Of a DNA stretch of 64,000 bases, positions 1 through 11,541 are shown piece after piece. Every line of letters starts with the position of its first letter. Within the stretch, counting starts at the first letter, position 1. The position numbers and the translations under genes are program-made. The stretch is from Rhizopus arrhizus (taxonomy: Eukaryota > Mucoromycota > Mucoromycetes > Mucorales > Rhizopodaceae): positions 992,001 through 1,056,000 of the forward strand of contig JAKZZE010000020.1 in assembly GCA_024220505.1 (NCBI GenBank), given 5' to 3'. The notes beneath the pieces were generated by a model. The model did not search any database and was not told the origin of the DNA. It saw only the letters and a list, made by a program, of their open reading frames with translations.

Positions 1-504
1 CTGAAAAATATCATTTGTTAAGGTATGATGTATATTAAATATAATTAAAAAAAGCCAATTTAGCATCCACTGTTTAAGCCGGAATTTAGGCTAAAAGTTT
101 GGATATCACATTGATTACCCGTTTTACCACCATACTTATCAAAGATGCTTAAGCTTGCATTGGAATATTTAATAATTTTATAATCAATTTTTTGACATTG
201 TAAAGGAAGAATTAAAGTTTTTCAGAAGAACTGATAATTTTTTATGACAATCGGGAATTTTCTACTTTGTGTTTGCTTATTTGAATCTCATCGTATTTGG
301 AAACACATTCAATAAAATAGTATGTTGAACCTTGAGAAATTGAGGATGTTTTGAGGATTAATTATAGTGTATGAATGAGAAAATAATAGCTGCAGACTTA
401 TGAAGAATGATTTGCGGCTGTAATCGGTCGAGAGTCACAGACATTTTGTTTTTTCTATTACAGTGGGACTGGTAAGTTTTGTCAGTTTGAAGAAAATAAA
501 CTTC
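1..504. other. Intergenic, no gene seen
   Basis: AT-rich sequence without a convincing reading frame or repeat. It ends at the target-site duplication of the LINE that follows. Confidence 0.6.
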
Positions 505-523
505 GTTTAACAAAAAACAAATG

Positions 524-1855
524 CCAAAGACTGGAGTATTCCAAGGGTCCATCCTCTCGCCCTATCTTTACTCGGTATATATAAATCAACTTCCGGTATA
601 CCTACGCCCTCAAACTATAAAGGAGGATACATCGCCATTACAGTTAGCACCACTCTTGAACTGCTTACTTTATGCGGATGATGTGGTTTTAATAGCCAAT
701 AGCTCAACAATTGTTGACCTACTACAAAAATGCGAAGAACACAGTATGCAAATGGGATACCGGTGGAATCCTTCAAAATGTGTCATCTTGGACAATCAAC
801 CACAAACAATAGAATATGCGATCTATGACCAAGTTATACCGCAAGCGACAACTTTTAACTACCTAGGAATACCCTTCAAACCAGGTGGTCACCTTGATCC
901 GGAGAAGCTTGTTCAAAGCAATATTCTCAAAGCTATGGCTACGATGAATGCTCTATCTTCTATTGGGGTAAATCCTTCAGGATTCTCCAAGCTCCTATGC
1001 TCTCGGTTTTATGCTCAAATAGTTCGACCACAAATGGAATACGGCATAGCTATTAACTGCTTCAATCACACTCAGCTGAAAACTCTAGAAGAGGCACAAA
1101 ACAAATGCATACGTAAGATCTATGGCGCATCTGGAAAAACATCCACCAAGGTGATGCTGCATTTGGCTAAGTTACCCACAATGAAAGAAAGGATAGCTAT
1201 CCTGCAAGCCCAATTCCTCTTTCGTTCATTATCTTTACCTGAGGACACACTACTATATCTCTTAATGCCACACATACAGTACAAAAGAGGTCATCAATGG
1301 TATCGACTATCAAAAACTGCTCTGTGGAGATTGATGCCGTCGACGATAGCCGACTTAGATGCCCGAGGCTTTAGAGCGATAAAAAAGAAATTTCTTCACT
1401 CTAACCTTGAAAAACAGATCCAAGGTAAGAACTCCAAACTGCTATCCAGCTGTCGACCAACAATCACCCTTGACCCCATCTTGTGGCTACCAATGACTCA
1501 TGAAGAAAGAAGTCGATGTCTACGCTGGCGCCTTGGTTGGTTACCGGGTGGGGCCCCCAAACCCTGCCCTCGTCATCCCAACAATAACCTGTCAAGACGA
1601 CACGCCATCAGTTGCCTCAATACGCATCGCCGACTCTGTATGCCTGAAACAACAGCCGACCCTATATCTTTCCTTTTGAATATGCTTCCGACACGTGCAT
1701 TTGTTCCCTCTCGTATTGCTTTGTCCTGGACCTGGCGATGGCCCGTTATATGTTCTATTCTCCATGAATTAGATCAACTACAACACTATACAACCATTCC
1801 ATGCAAGGCACCTCATGGCCAAAAACTAATTGAATGGCTGAGACAATTCAACTAA
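524..1855 (+). pseudogene. LINE reverse transcriptase, C-terminal part
   Basis: About 440 residues of a non-LTR retrotransposon reverse transcriptase, the enzyme that copies element RNA at a nicked chromosomal target. The fragment starts inside the palm domain at the conserved GVFQGSILSPYLYSVYIN block and has the catalytic LLYADDVVLIA motif about 50 residues later. Thumb and C-terminal regions follow, with CLRWRLGWLPGG near the end. The endonuclease domain and the RT fingers are missing. The only available start codon, at 521-523, belongs to the target-site duplication, so this is host flank and not an element start. The frame runs uninterrupted to the stop at 1853-1855, but the protein cannot be functional without its N-terminal half. 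Confidence 0.85.
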
Positions 1856-2025
1856 CTTCGTATGTCTCTCTATGCATCCTACTTTCCTTTCTCATTTTTT
1901 ACCCTTGTTCCCATAAGGGGTTTTTTCTTAGCACTCACTTCCAAACGGATTGAACTGGTCCGGGCGGACACTTATTTGTTGTATATTTTAGCGCTCAAAT
2001 GGATCATAAATAAATAAAATATCAT
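524..2025 (+). mobile_element. 5'-truncated non-LTR retrotransposon (LINE) with TSD
   Basis: The insertion is bounded by a near-perfect 19-bp duplication, GTTTAACAAAAAACAAATG at 505-523 and GTTTAAACAAAAACAAATG at 2026-2044 (two mismatches). It carries the C-terminal part of a LINE reverse transcriptase and ends in an ATAAATAAATAAAAT-type tail instead of a long poly(A). The 5' part of the element is missing, as is usual when target-primed reverse transcription stops early. The mismatches suggest it is not recent. Confidence 0.85.
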
Positions 2026-2226
2026 GTTTAAACAAAAACAAATGTCATTTCCAGAAAAATAAATGTCACTAACATAAATGAAAATTTTGTTTAATACATT
2101 TATTGTTGTTGCTTTGTGCTTGTTTTAATGCAATACCAATATTAAATGACCAAAGCGATAAACTAGGTGGTGAATTTTTTATGATTTTCCTACTTTTGTT
2201 CTACTTAAAGATGATCAGTCTAAAAG

Positions 2227-4909
2227 CTATTTTCTGGTGAAAAGGCTAGGGCGTTCGCCAGTCTTTCTCAAACTATTTAGGATCTTGAGAAAATTCAATA
2301 CTGCTGCTTGATCGCGATTCCAAAGTCTTTTTTTTATTCCTGTGGTTTGTTGTTTAAGGCATGAGAGGCTCTTACACCTAGTGCTGCATTAGTTATCAAG
2401 AATTAATCTAGTTTATTTTTTTCTTTGTATTACCTCAGCAAACCATTACATAGCACGTCTGGCTTCTTTTTCCGTTGGTAAGGGCGAGGATTTGCCACGA
2501 TTTTGAATTTTTCTAATTCATTTTCACAGGTTGGACAATGGGAAGATGTTTTGTATTCATTAATTAAGTAGACAACAAACCCATTCTTCTTTAACATCCT
2601 GATTAACCCCTTGCTTCTTGTCGGTTCTTGATACTTGACATTAGGGGCGGACCAATCTCCAAAAATTAAGACAGCATCTTGGCCAAACTTTGCTTTTAAG
2701 CTATGCACCAATTTTTGATCATTCTGATCAAAGAAGAGTTTACTTGAAAACTTCATTTTTCGAAAAGGTAAAAGGTGTAGCTTTCCTAATGCTGTACTGA
2801 TAGTCTTTTTGTAATTACTTTGCTGTGGTCGTAGACACATTTCTTTTGTCAGCCCTAGAAATTTGCTTTTCTCACTATCATCTAGCCTTTCTGAAATATG
2901 CTTTTGTTTTAGCATTACTTGTAGGTAGGTGGTATACAGTTGAGGCTTTACAGAGTTATCAGTAAAGTAATTCTCAGGTTGAGGTAAAAAACCACGGATT
3001 CTTGCTATGAACAGATTTCCATAATACAAATTACATTTTTGGTCCACTCGAAAGTCAAATTCGGATTCAGGGAAATATGTTTCTTTAGACTTTGTTGTCT
3101 CGTTTTCATAATATTCGTACAAAGTGTTTTTTTTACTGATGCTCTTGTTTTAATGTATTGTACAAACTTTTCCAAGTCTACAGAGTTGGGTTCAGATCTA
3201 GAAAGAACTGCTTCGGCTTTCTGGACCACAAAACGTTGAGTACGCCTTCTTAAATATCTAAAGTGCCTTGAACATTTTGAGTGGTCGTTCTTGGTAAATA
3301 TAAGTGTTTGTTTTTCTTCAACAGTGCTGGTTTCTTTCATGCAGTACATCAAGTCCCGCCTTCCAGGATCTATCAAGACACACTTGCCTTCAGTACTCTT
3401 TAAGTCGGCTTGACCTAATCCTTCAATATGCTCTGTTTTATTACCATCCACTTTCTTTTCAGCGTTGGGTTTAGGCGACTTTCTGCTTGTATCAGTGTTT
3501 TGCTTTATTATGGAGACACCGACTCCATCTGTTTCGAGAGTTTCTTGGAACCGCAAAGACTTTTGAAATCCTTGATGCTTGAACGCCTTTTTATTTAGGT
3601 CTACGATGGCACCCCATGTCTCAAACTTCCTTCCTGTTTTTGAATTCTTTTTGCTCTTGAGAACATGGTAATGGATTATTTTGCTATCCAACGTCATGTA
3701 GCAAGGAATAAAGGTGGCACGTAGCGAGAAACAAGCAAACTGTTTCGTCTGTTCAGCTTCAGACAATTCAGCAAGTCTGAAGAAGGCTTTGAAATGGTTT
3801 TTTGGACTAGCCATAACGCCATAGTAAATTGAGTTCTTTTGAAAGGCGCAGTCCTCTGGGTAGCTTGAGAGAAAATCATTTAATTGCGTTCTTGATTGAT
3901 CATCTAAAAGATCAGCTTCAGGCATCTCTTTTTTGCGATGGCAAGTTTCACCTGATTACAAGGTCGATAAATCTTCTTTCGGGTAGCTTCTTTTATCGCT
4001 TTACTACTAGACTTGTTTGCTTGCATTTCCCCCTCTGGGACTCTCTGCTTTTTCCCTCTTTTTAAATAACTTGTTTATCAAACCACACAGCATGTTTCCA
4101 AAATGAGCTTTGATGTTGTTATAGTAGGCCGTTTGTATTTTCGTACACTCGTACAGGGTTATTTGCTAAGCATATGGTACATTTTGGGGAGTATAACCAG
4201 CATCTTCAAAGTAAGCTTCTTTATATTTTGATATCAACCGCCTATAGATTTTTGTCGTATCCTTCAGTCTTGTGCTATTTCCACCCTTTGAGATAACAAG
4301 ACTCAGAAAAACTTCAACAAAGAAACCTTTTGTCACAAAGTTGTTCAGCGCAAAATTTTCATTTGCTGTCAGTTCTTGTAAATGTATACTTTGTGAAGGC
4401 AAAGGTATGTGTAACTAGTAAGTTGGTAGTGTGAACCAAATCATACAATGGTTGTAAATATACTGGTTTCCAAATATTCTTTACAGTCGTTTTAATTGTC
4501 ATCACATGCTTGCTTATCTTCTTAGGGCCTTCTTTAATGTCACTTGCCTTGTCAGCAGGCACAGGACAAAGACTTGACTTGATAGAAGCTGCGGCTGAAT
4601 TGAAAGCAGTTGGAACAGGGGTTTACTAGGCTTGGTGGAATTTAGACTTGTTTTAGAAGCAGTTGTGCTTGACTCCACAGCAGCAGAAGTTAATTTAGTG
4701 ATACGAAAAGCATACTTGATTGATTCACCCAAAAAGGGTCTTTTGATGGCAGGTGTATCAAAATCGTCACTTCTATATTCAAGATCATAGTCATCAAGAG
4801 TGATCTTATTGAACATGATAGTTTCATCTGTTGTAGAGATACCAGTACTACTCGTAGTAGTAACTTCAGAATTTGTAGCTTTTCCTTTGCCTTTGAACTT
4901 GTATGCCAT
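2227..4909 (-). pseudogene. Fanzor-type (eukaryotic TnpB-like) nuclease gene, decayed
   Basis: Fanzors are eukaryotic relatives of transposon TnpB, RuvC-fold nucleases guided by a transposon-derived RNA. Read leftwards, the frames give an N-terminal region from 4909, a core from 3925 with the RuvC-I-like motif LIDPGRRDL (Asp codon 3368-3370), then FGDWS and INEYKTSSHCPTC (candidate Glu codon 2556-2558 and first zinc-ribbon cysteines) and VLCNGLL. A 56-nt GT-AG intron (2378-2433) follows. The last exon has RCKSLSCL and LWNRDQAAVLNF (Asp codon 2311-2313) and stops at 2227-2229. All expected catalytic and zinc-ribbon positions are present. The gene is broken by a TAG at 4166-4168 and by single-base shifts at or near a G run (4618-4621), 4382, a C run (4029-4033), a T run (3929-3934) and an 8-T run (3127-3134). 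Most lie in homopolymers, so assembly error is a rival explanation. The family call is from motif recognition only. Confidence 0.78.
2378..2433 (-). other. Intron in the Fanzor-like gene
   Basis: The donor GTAATAC follows CTGAG, there is a branch-site-like AACTAAT, and the acceptor is CACTAG. Splicing joins VLCNGLL to RCKSLSCL in frame, completes the zinc-ribbon cysteines and opens the way to the LWNRD motif. An alternative acceptor 6 nt upstream (GCAG) also keeps the frame but fits the cysteine pattern less well. Confidence 0.75.
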
Positions 4910-5743
4910 ATTTTTTGGTGTGACTGTACAAGTAGGTTGTTTTTTCTAAAATCTCATCCTTTCATGTTTTCTCAAACTTTTCTCGGATCAACTTGCTCTT
5001 AAACTTATATGTAAGGGTAAATGAGTGTTTCTCATTAATTTTATTTGATTCACAGAGAGATTTCGATTCAAATGAGAAACAGGTTGCATACTATACAAAT
5101 CAGTTTTGTCATAATTATTCAAAAGTAAGGGATATTGAAAAAAGAATTCCTCATTACATGTAACTTGGGCTACATACAGAAATATAAAGAATACAAAGAA
5201 TCTTTAACACAGAGCATAGTGATTTTATAATGAGGGGCTGTTTGTTACGTATATTGTTTAAGCTTTAGATTAAGATAATTTTCAATGAACTTTATGTAGT
5301 GAAGAGACTTTATATTAATAGTTTGAATAAACAAAAACTTTTAATGAATATTTTGTTCGAGTTCATACTAAAATAGCACAATAGTAAAGCAAAATCTTCC
5401 GACATAAAACTAATCACTGTATCAATAATAAAAAAAGACATGAAAGAATGAAGCTTGCTTTTCTCTCTTCACTTCTTCCTTCACACGTAAAGCATGAAAG
5501 ATTGTGATTTACTCTTATATCACCGAATTTAAAAGCATTCGTCATCCAAAAAGATTTATTTAGATCACTCAAAAGAATTGAAGAATAAACTTGGATTAAG
5601 ACGCTTGAGGAAATATATACCTAGGACTTATTTATTAAAGAAAAAAAAAAAGAGTGAACTCTATAAAATCAACGCACTTGCTGGTATCTTATTTTTTTTC
5701 CCTCTGTTCTTTTTTCTAATTTTCCCTTTTTAATTAGCATCAA
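4910..5743. other. Intergenic between Fanzor relic and protease
   Basis: No coding region was recognised. The right part should contain the promoter of the aspartic protease, including a TATAAA at 5662-5667. I saw no inverted repeats that would mark the end of a transposon carrying the Fanzor gene. Confidence 0.5.
5662..5667 (+). promoter_or_regulatory. Candidate TATA box of the protease gene
   Basis: TATAAA lies 77 bp upstream of the protease ATG, followed by a pyrimidine-rich stretch. This is position and consensus only. Confidence 0.4.
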
Positions 5744-7075
5744 ATGAAATATATTCTTTTCCTTGGACTTTTTTTATCTACCGCTTATGCTTCTCCTACC
5801 AATCACAATAAAAAAAAATTCAAGATTGCTTTACAAAAATCATTATACAAGCGCCATGCGTCGATTAATGACAGTAGACCCGTCTCATTTCTTGTGAAAC
5901 AGGATCAATTTTCCTATAATCACGGCAGCGGTGAGTTGTTACATTCAGATTACAAAGATTATTTTTATATAGTATTTTTCTAATAATGTTAAAAAGGTTA
6001 CTACGGAAAAGTCAGTATAGGGACACCAGCACAATCATTCAATGTTGTTTTTGATACAGGCAGCGCAGACGTTTGGATTGTTTCCTCCGATTGTCGAAAT
6101 GCTGTTTGCCAATCACATAGTGTTACCTTTCATGCTCAGCAGTCAAGTACATTCAAAAATGATCAAATTTTTACACAAATAGAATACGGCACAGGCTCTG
6201 TTTATGGTCAATTGGGCCGAGATACAATTCAGTTAGGAAATAATTTGGATCTCGGTATCAACAACCAGTCGTTCATTAGTATCCTATCCCTTTCTCAGGA
6301 TTTTGCAAGCTCGCCGTTTCAGGGTATCTTTGGCTTAGGACTACCACGCATCACCAGCAGTGAACGAGATCCACCCATTATTTCAATGGTTCTTCAAGGC
6401 ATTCTCCAGGAACCCTTATTTGCCATTTACAGCCAACATAATGCAGGCGAAATTGATTTTGGGGGAATCGACAACAGCCGATTTGAAGGAGAATTGAGTT
6501 ATATGAGTGTGATCGATCAAGGTTATTGGATGATACAATTAAAAGGCGCCCAATTCTACGATTTGTTTTATCCAGAAAGAAAGGCCGTGATTGATAGTGG
6601 TAAGTAAGCAGAAAAGCATAGTTATTTTTTCTAAGTATCACCTTGTAGGTTCAACATTAATTATTATGCCAAAAGAAGATGCTGAAATATACCATCAACG
6701 TATTCCTGGGGCTATCAAGAATGGAGACGGTACATGGTCTTTACCTTGCAAAGATGTTAAATTACTTCGTCCATTTGTATTACATACTGAAGGAAAAGCT
6801 TTATCTTTGCCATCTGAAGCGCTTTTCTTAACACCCATGTTTCCTACCAGTAAAATGTGCCTTTCCGGTGTTTCTGGACAGAGCGTTGAGTCATGGATCC
6901 TAGGTGATGTTTTCTTGAAGCAATTTTATACCGTAAAGTATTAAATTTATTTTTAAGTATATCTCATTAACGACAATGATAGGTATTTGATGTGGGCCGT
7001 CGTCAAGTAGGATTTGCAGTGGCAAAACAAGATGAATCCATGATGGACCCAGCTTATAGAAACTTTACACAATAA
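5744..7075 (+). CDS. Secreted pepsin-like aspartic protease (family A1)
   Basis: Four exons: 5744-5930, 5997-6599, 6649-6932 and 6983-7075. The introns are 66, 49 and 50 nt, all GT-AG, and the spliced frame of 388 aa closes exactly, a normal length for a pepsin-family preproenzyme. The N-terminus MKYILFLGLFLSTAYA is a classic signal peptide. A basic propeptide follows, then the mature fold with the first catalytic motif FDTGSADVWI, the flap IEYGTGSVYG, the second catalytic motif VIDSGST, and a C-terminal WILGDVFLKQFYTV then FDVGRRQVGFA. It resembles fungal rhizopuspepsin or saccharopepsin-type enzymes that hydrolyse proteins at acid pH, extracellularly or in the vacuole. The second motif is DSGST where DTGT/S is more usual; Asp is retained, so activity is expected. 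A TATA-like box lies 77 bp upstream. Confidence 0.9.
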
Positions 7076-7166
7076 ATTTATCAGGTTCTTTTGCTAGATA
7101 TAATTAAAAAAAAACTGTTGGAAGGAAAATTTGTTTTTGCTGGTTCAATTTCCTCTTTCAGAAGCG

Positions 7167-7169
<3 letters not shown>

Positions 7170-7209
<40 letters not shown>
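7170..7209. repeat. 40-nt poly(T) tract
   Basis: An uninterrupted run of 40 T lies between the protease gene and a small plus-strand reading frame. It could be the poly(A) tail of a minus-strand retroposed sequence or a simple homopolymer expansion. No matching target-site duplication was found. Confidence 0.8.
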
Positions 7210-7211
<2 letters not shown>

Positions 7212-7217
7212 ATATTA

Positions 7218-7811
7218 ATGATTATATTATCTCTTGGATATATTACCTTACCCTTTGATATCATAAAATCAACAAAGTCTTTACCGAGTAACGATTATGT
7301 ATTAAGCAAATCAGTCATAACTTTATCTATTCAAGGGTTTCTGCAATCGCCACCTGTAATGCACCCAACGATCGAAAGACATGTTATTCGATTATCTCGA
7401 CAAGCAACTGCTACTGAAAGTAATCTATGCAACACTTTGTTTCAAGCACTTTGTCAGCCCCAACAACCAGCACATGGCATTATTCAAATTGAAAATTTCC
7501 TGCTAGGCATCTTGACACCCACCAGCCAAGGAAATCTGTTTACCATTCATGTTGTTGAATCCGAAAGTATTCCTTTGTCGAGTAACCACTCACAAGTAGA
7601 AGAAAGGATGCTTGACTTAGAATCATCCATAAGACCTATAGAGATACTCAAAGCGTGTCAATTGTGGCCAAACTCAAAATCACATTTGGAAAACATAGCG
7701 AATCAGATATATAAAATAGCCATGGTTTATGGATATTGGGAAAACTGGAGACTGTTTGAAGGTATCTGCCAACGACATGAGATTAATCCTCAACAGTTTA
7801 TTGAAAAGTAA
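7218..7811 (+). CDS. Hypothetical protein, function not recognised
   Basis: An uninterrupted frame of about 197 residues from the ATG just after the poly(T) tract (MIILSLGYITLPF) to TAA at 7809-7811. Composition is protein-like, with no low complexity. A weakly hydrophobic N-terminus is followed by a mixed helical region ending in a Trp/Tyr-rich stretch (YGYWENWRLFEGICQ). I recognise no domain. The frame stays open upstream through the poly(T), giving a meaningless Phe run, so the start after the tract is preferred. It could also be the last exon of a gene whose earlier exons I cannot see. It converges on the potassium transporter, whose stop codon lies 68 bp downstream. Confidence 0.45.
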   Translation: MIILSLGYITLPFDIIKSTKSLPSNDYVLSKSVITLSIQGFLQSPPVMHPTIERHVIRLSRQATATESNLCNTLFQALCQPQQPAHGIIQIENFLLGILTPTSQGNLFTIHVVESESIPLSSNHSQVEERMLDLESSIRPIEILKACQLWPNSKSHLENIANQIYKIAMVYGYWENWRLFEGICQRHEINPQQFIEK

Positions 7812-7879
7812 GAATGTTTCGTAGAGGGTATATATTCATACTACATATATTTTATGGTATACAATAAAGTGCATGTATT

Positions 7880-10334
7880 CTATAGTGTACATGAGCGAGT
7901 GTATATCAATTGTGTCTGAATGTTGCTGTTGTTTGATCGAAGAGGAAAAACAGAGGGATCACAATGTGTTGATATGGATGCAGCTCGTCTACGCATTGCG
8001 TCTTCTTTTTCTTTTTGTGCAAGCGTATCAGATGGCAATAAAATGGATCTGTCAATGGATGCAGGCAGGCCTAATAAAGATATGAATTAGAAAAGAAAAG
8101 CCAATTAGTTTATTTACCTCGATGTCTGCCTCTGTACATGAGGGCAATAAGTACAATTTTACTTAATGTCCTATAATGGGCTGCTTGTGACGTGGATGTG
8201 TTTGGGTATCCTGTTGATGCTCCTACATTTCCGAATGCTGATACACATTCATAAATCACAGTTGCAATAGTAACAGGGGAGGGTGACATGATGGATTCTG
8301 CCTCGATAACGCAAATGAGAAAAACACCAGTAATGACCCAGCATATATCACTTGTCAATTGTCGTTGTATCTGCGTAATCACGAAGAAATCGGGCCCTTT
8401 CAACAGCTTCTTGGAATGATTAGCAATACTAGTCATTGTCGAATGTCGTTTTAGTTTGATAAATGGCGCTTCGCATAATTCTGTTTCAGAAAACTGTTGA
8501 GGCTCTTCATTTTCTCCTCTAAAAACGCCAAGAGCCCTTTCCTATATGTAATCAAGAGATTAGACCAAGAATCAAGCCATGAACCTATTTTGCATTTACC
8601 TGATAAACATTACTGTTTCGCATAGAAATAGCTACTGGATACACACTAATATACATTGCTACAATGTATATAAGTTGCGATCCAGGATTCAGATCTGAAA
8701 GGCTAACGACACTGAATCCAGCTAAGAAGGATATTTAATATTTTATTTATCTAATCATTTTTTTATACTTTACCATTTCGTGTAGCAACCGATTGAAATA
8801 ATCCGTCCAAGAACCTTGAACCTCCACTAATTCCAGACAATATAGGCAACCAATAGTTTAAAGCCAAAAAGGAAATAAGCTCTACCAAAGTGATGATAAT
8901 CAAGATAATGAATAACCACCATGTCTGTGTTGCTGGAAACAGGGTTGTATAACATCTTCGAGGGTGATCCAATAAGTACCTAAAGGTTTCTCTTTCCATT
9001 TCTTTTGAGTTTGGCGTCATTTTATAGCAGATCCAGATGATAAATCGAAGCATAATAGCATATGCTGTATTTCCTACCAAAATTAGAATAATACAAAAGA
9101 TTAAAGGACAAGGCGCGTTTTGAAAAGGAACCATGCTTGCATCCAAATGATTGAGACCAAGGTTAGTAAATGATGAGAGACTGAGAAAGAATGAAAAGAA
9201 CCAAGGTTCAATAGCACCATTGCCATTAGATGTTTGAAGTACTGTTTGTGCATAGGTAGAGCAAGCAATGTAGATGCGAAAAAAGAAACCAAAGCTGATG
9301 ATAAAACCAAGATAGTACAAGGGAACGATGCGTGCAAGCATCTCGAGTGCGCGATACTCTGTGCCTCCAATGCGGTAGCGTTCATGTCTTGTTAGCTCAG
9401 ATTTAGCTACAGGGCGACTCATAATTTCATTCTCTGAATGCGTACTGCAAATAGGAACAAGTGTGTCTTCATCATTTCGGTACGTTTGTTGCTGAAATTT
9501 TCTTCGTTCTCTTTCTCGAAGAACATTTGTATCTTCGCTAAAAGTAATTTGATGAGAGCTAGGTGTTGTATTATTGTTGTTACTGCTGCTATTACTAATG
9601 AAAATACTACCGTTATTGTTATCCGCGTGACTACTATTAGGATCCTCTTTCTCGCTAACAGTATCATGATCAAACGGTGATATGCCACTATTTTTTCTAC
9701 TAGATAAATGCTCAGGCACACTGCCTTTTTCACTTGATTGCTCACTAAAGCTTTCCATTTCAATCGAGCTATATTCTTCTGGCTCTTCGACGATCTTGGG
9801 TGTGTATGCATCAATTGAACTGTGATGTCCTCTTTTAAAGAATGAAAGCTGTCTTGAATTCTGTACTGGTGTTGAATGTATAGAAAGTAGTGACAATCTT
9901 CTTCGAACAGGTCCCAATATTTTGCTTTCTTCAATATGCTCCTTCTGCTTATGCTTTTTATACTCTTCTTTTCTTTTGCGGTTTTCCAACAAGACGTCTT
10001 CGAATCGTTTCGAGAAATAGTAACGCCTCACCATGACGACGAAAAAGGAAATTAAGACATGGTTACCCAAGAAAGTAAAAATGTATAAAATAACCATGTG
10101 ATAAGTAGACATCTGTGACATTGGTACTGTATTGAGGCCAGTGTTTGTTGTAGCAGTGGTAGCCATAAAGAGGGAATCAACATAGTTCCAATTTGTTCCT
10201 GGTTTACAATAAAAAAAACCGGAACAACTAAATATAAGTAAAAGGATATACAAATAATGTAATTCAAGAAAATGAATTTTGGTATCCCAAAATTGGTATA
10301 TCGCTACACCAATTCCGTTTCTTTTAATCGACAT
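7880..10334 (-). CDS. TRK1: Trk-type potassium transporter
   Basis: Four exons: 10334-8774, 8721-8600, 8541-8118 and 8070-7880, with introns of 52, 58 and 47 nt, all GT-AG. The spliced frame gives 765 aa and stops at 7880-7882. The protein is a polytopic plasma-membrane potassium uptake carrier of the TrkH/HKT superfamily, with four membrane-pore-membrane units. Pore-type sequences are visible as TTATTNTGLNTV, SLSSFTNLGLNH, QSVATRNAGFSV (assembled across intron 1) and SAFGNVGASTGYP. A long hydrophilic loop, rich in Ser, Asn and charged residues, separates the first two units, as in fungal Trk1/2. RGRHRG followed by LP, split by the last intron, is a typical Trk C-terminal motif. The frame stays open to 10430 with a hydrophobic stretch and an upstream ATG, so the true start (10334, 10430 or an extra 5' exon) is uncertain. 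Confidence 0.88.
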
Positions 10335-11528
10335 AAATGCAGTAAAACAATAATGACAATAATAGAAAACAGAATAAAGAAGAAGAAAAGAAAAAGAAAG
10401 ACCAATTTTTTTCAATCTCCACCTACACACATTTTCATTAACAAAGTTCTATCGTCAGCAAAAGCATAAATACACCGATTGAATTAAGTCGCACATTATA
10501 TGGATTTATCTAATTTAAGTTTAAAAACCAAATTTTAAGTCAACTATTATTTCTTGCAATATGATCCATACAATCTAAGTGTCATTTTATTATTTTGTAA
10601 GTAAATGAACATGAATATCATTCGCACGATCATCGGCTGTCATTCTGCACCTTCTGAAATTAAAAATATAGTATTTTAAAATGCTCTAGAGGTAGTAGTG
10701 GCTTTCTAGACAACTCAAGATCTTTATTAGAAGAATATTTTTAATATTGGGCTGATTCCAACCAATCTTTCTAAGCATCATCCACAATAGACTTCAAAAT
10801 ACCTGATCCAGACTTGACAGTACTCAGTGATACAATGAGTAAGTAAGTCTGCTTTATTTAACTAGATAATTTCAAACCTCTTCTTGTCCTTAGACTAGCA
10901 ATCCTTTGTAGGATTCAAGAAAGATAAATAAGGTGGCATAAATACTTACATTCTCTTTTATTTATAACATCAGCAACAAATCTAGCTATAGAATTTACAA
11001 TTGTTCATGACAATAGGCAACCTCTTTCTATCATGTCTGTTAAAGATATGCATGTCAGACTTTGTGAACTTAACTATATAGTAGGCAACTGTTCCTTTTT
11101 TTTATGTGATTTTTGACCTAGAATCCTAAAGTAGCAAATTCCTTTTTAAGGTAAATCGCTGAGGAAATCCTTTATTCGGTACACTTATTGCACACTGATG
11201 TGCACATGAAATATGTGAAAATAAGTGTTTAGTACCCTTGGGTGTTGTAGAGCTAAGCGGTGATAATATATAGTAATCAGATCAATATTAGATAAAGTAG
11301 AAAGTAGTAAATTAGAAGATTATCTTTAATCCCTCTATTAATTAAAGATGAGAAAGGCCTATTTAATACAAACTACACCCTATAATGCTCAAAAATAAAT
11401 TATGTGTTTTAAAGTTTCAGTTTGCAATTTGACCTTCTTCAGATTATGAGTATTACGCTCAATCTGCGGACTTTTCATACGTGATTGCGTTTTTTGAAGG
11501 TCTTTTAATTTATTCATATTTACTTAAA
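10335..11528. other. Intergenic, no gene seen
   Basis: AT-rich sequence upstream of the potassium transporter. It may include that gene's promoter or an additional 5' exon. The right end (about 11.45-11.54 kb) may be part of the decayed transposase continued at 12.4 kb. Confidence 0.4.
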
Positions 11529-11541
11529 CTTATTGAAGATG

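Noticed and set aside
7131..7217. Upstream extension of the 7218 gene through the poly(T) tract
   Set aside because: It would encode a long Phe run from a homopolymer; the ATG after the tract is a better start.
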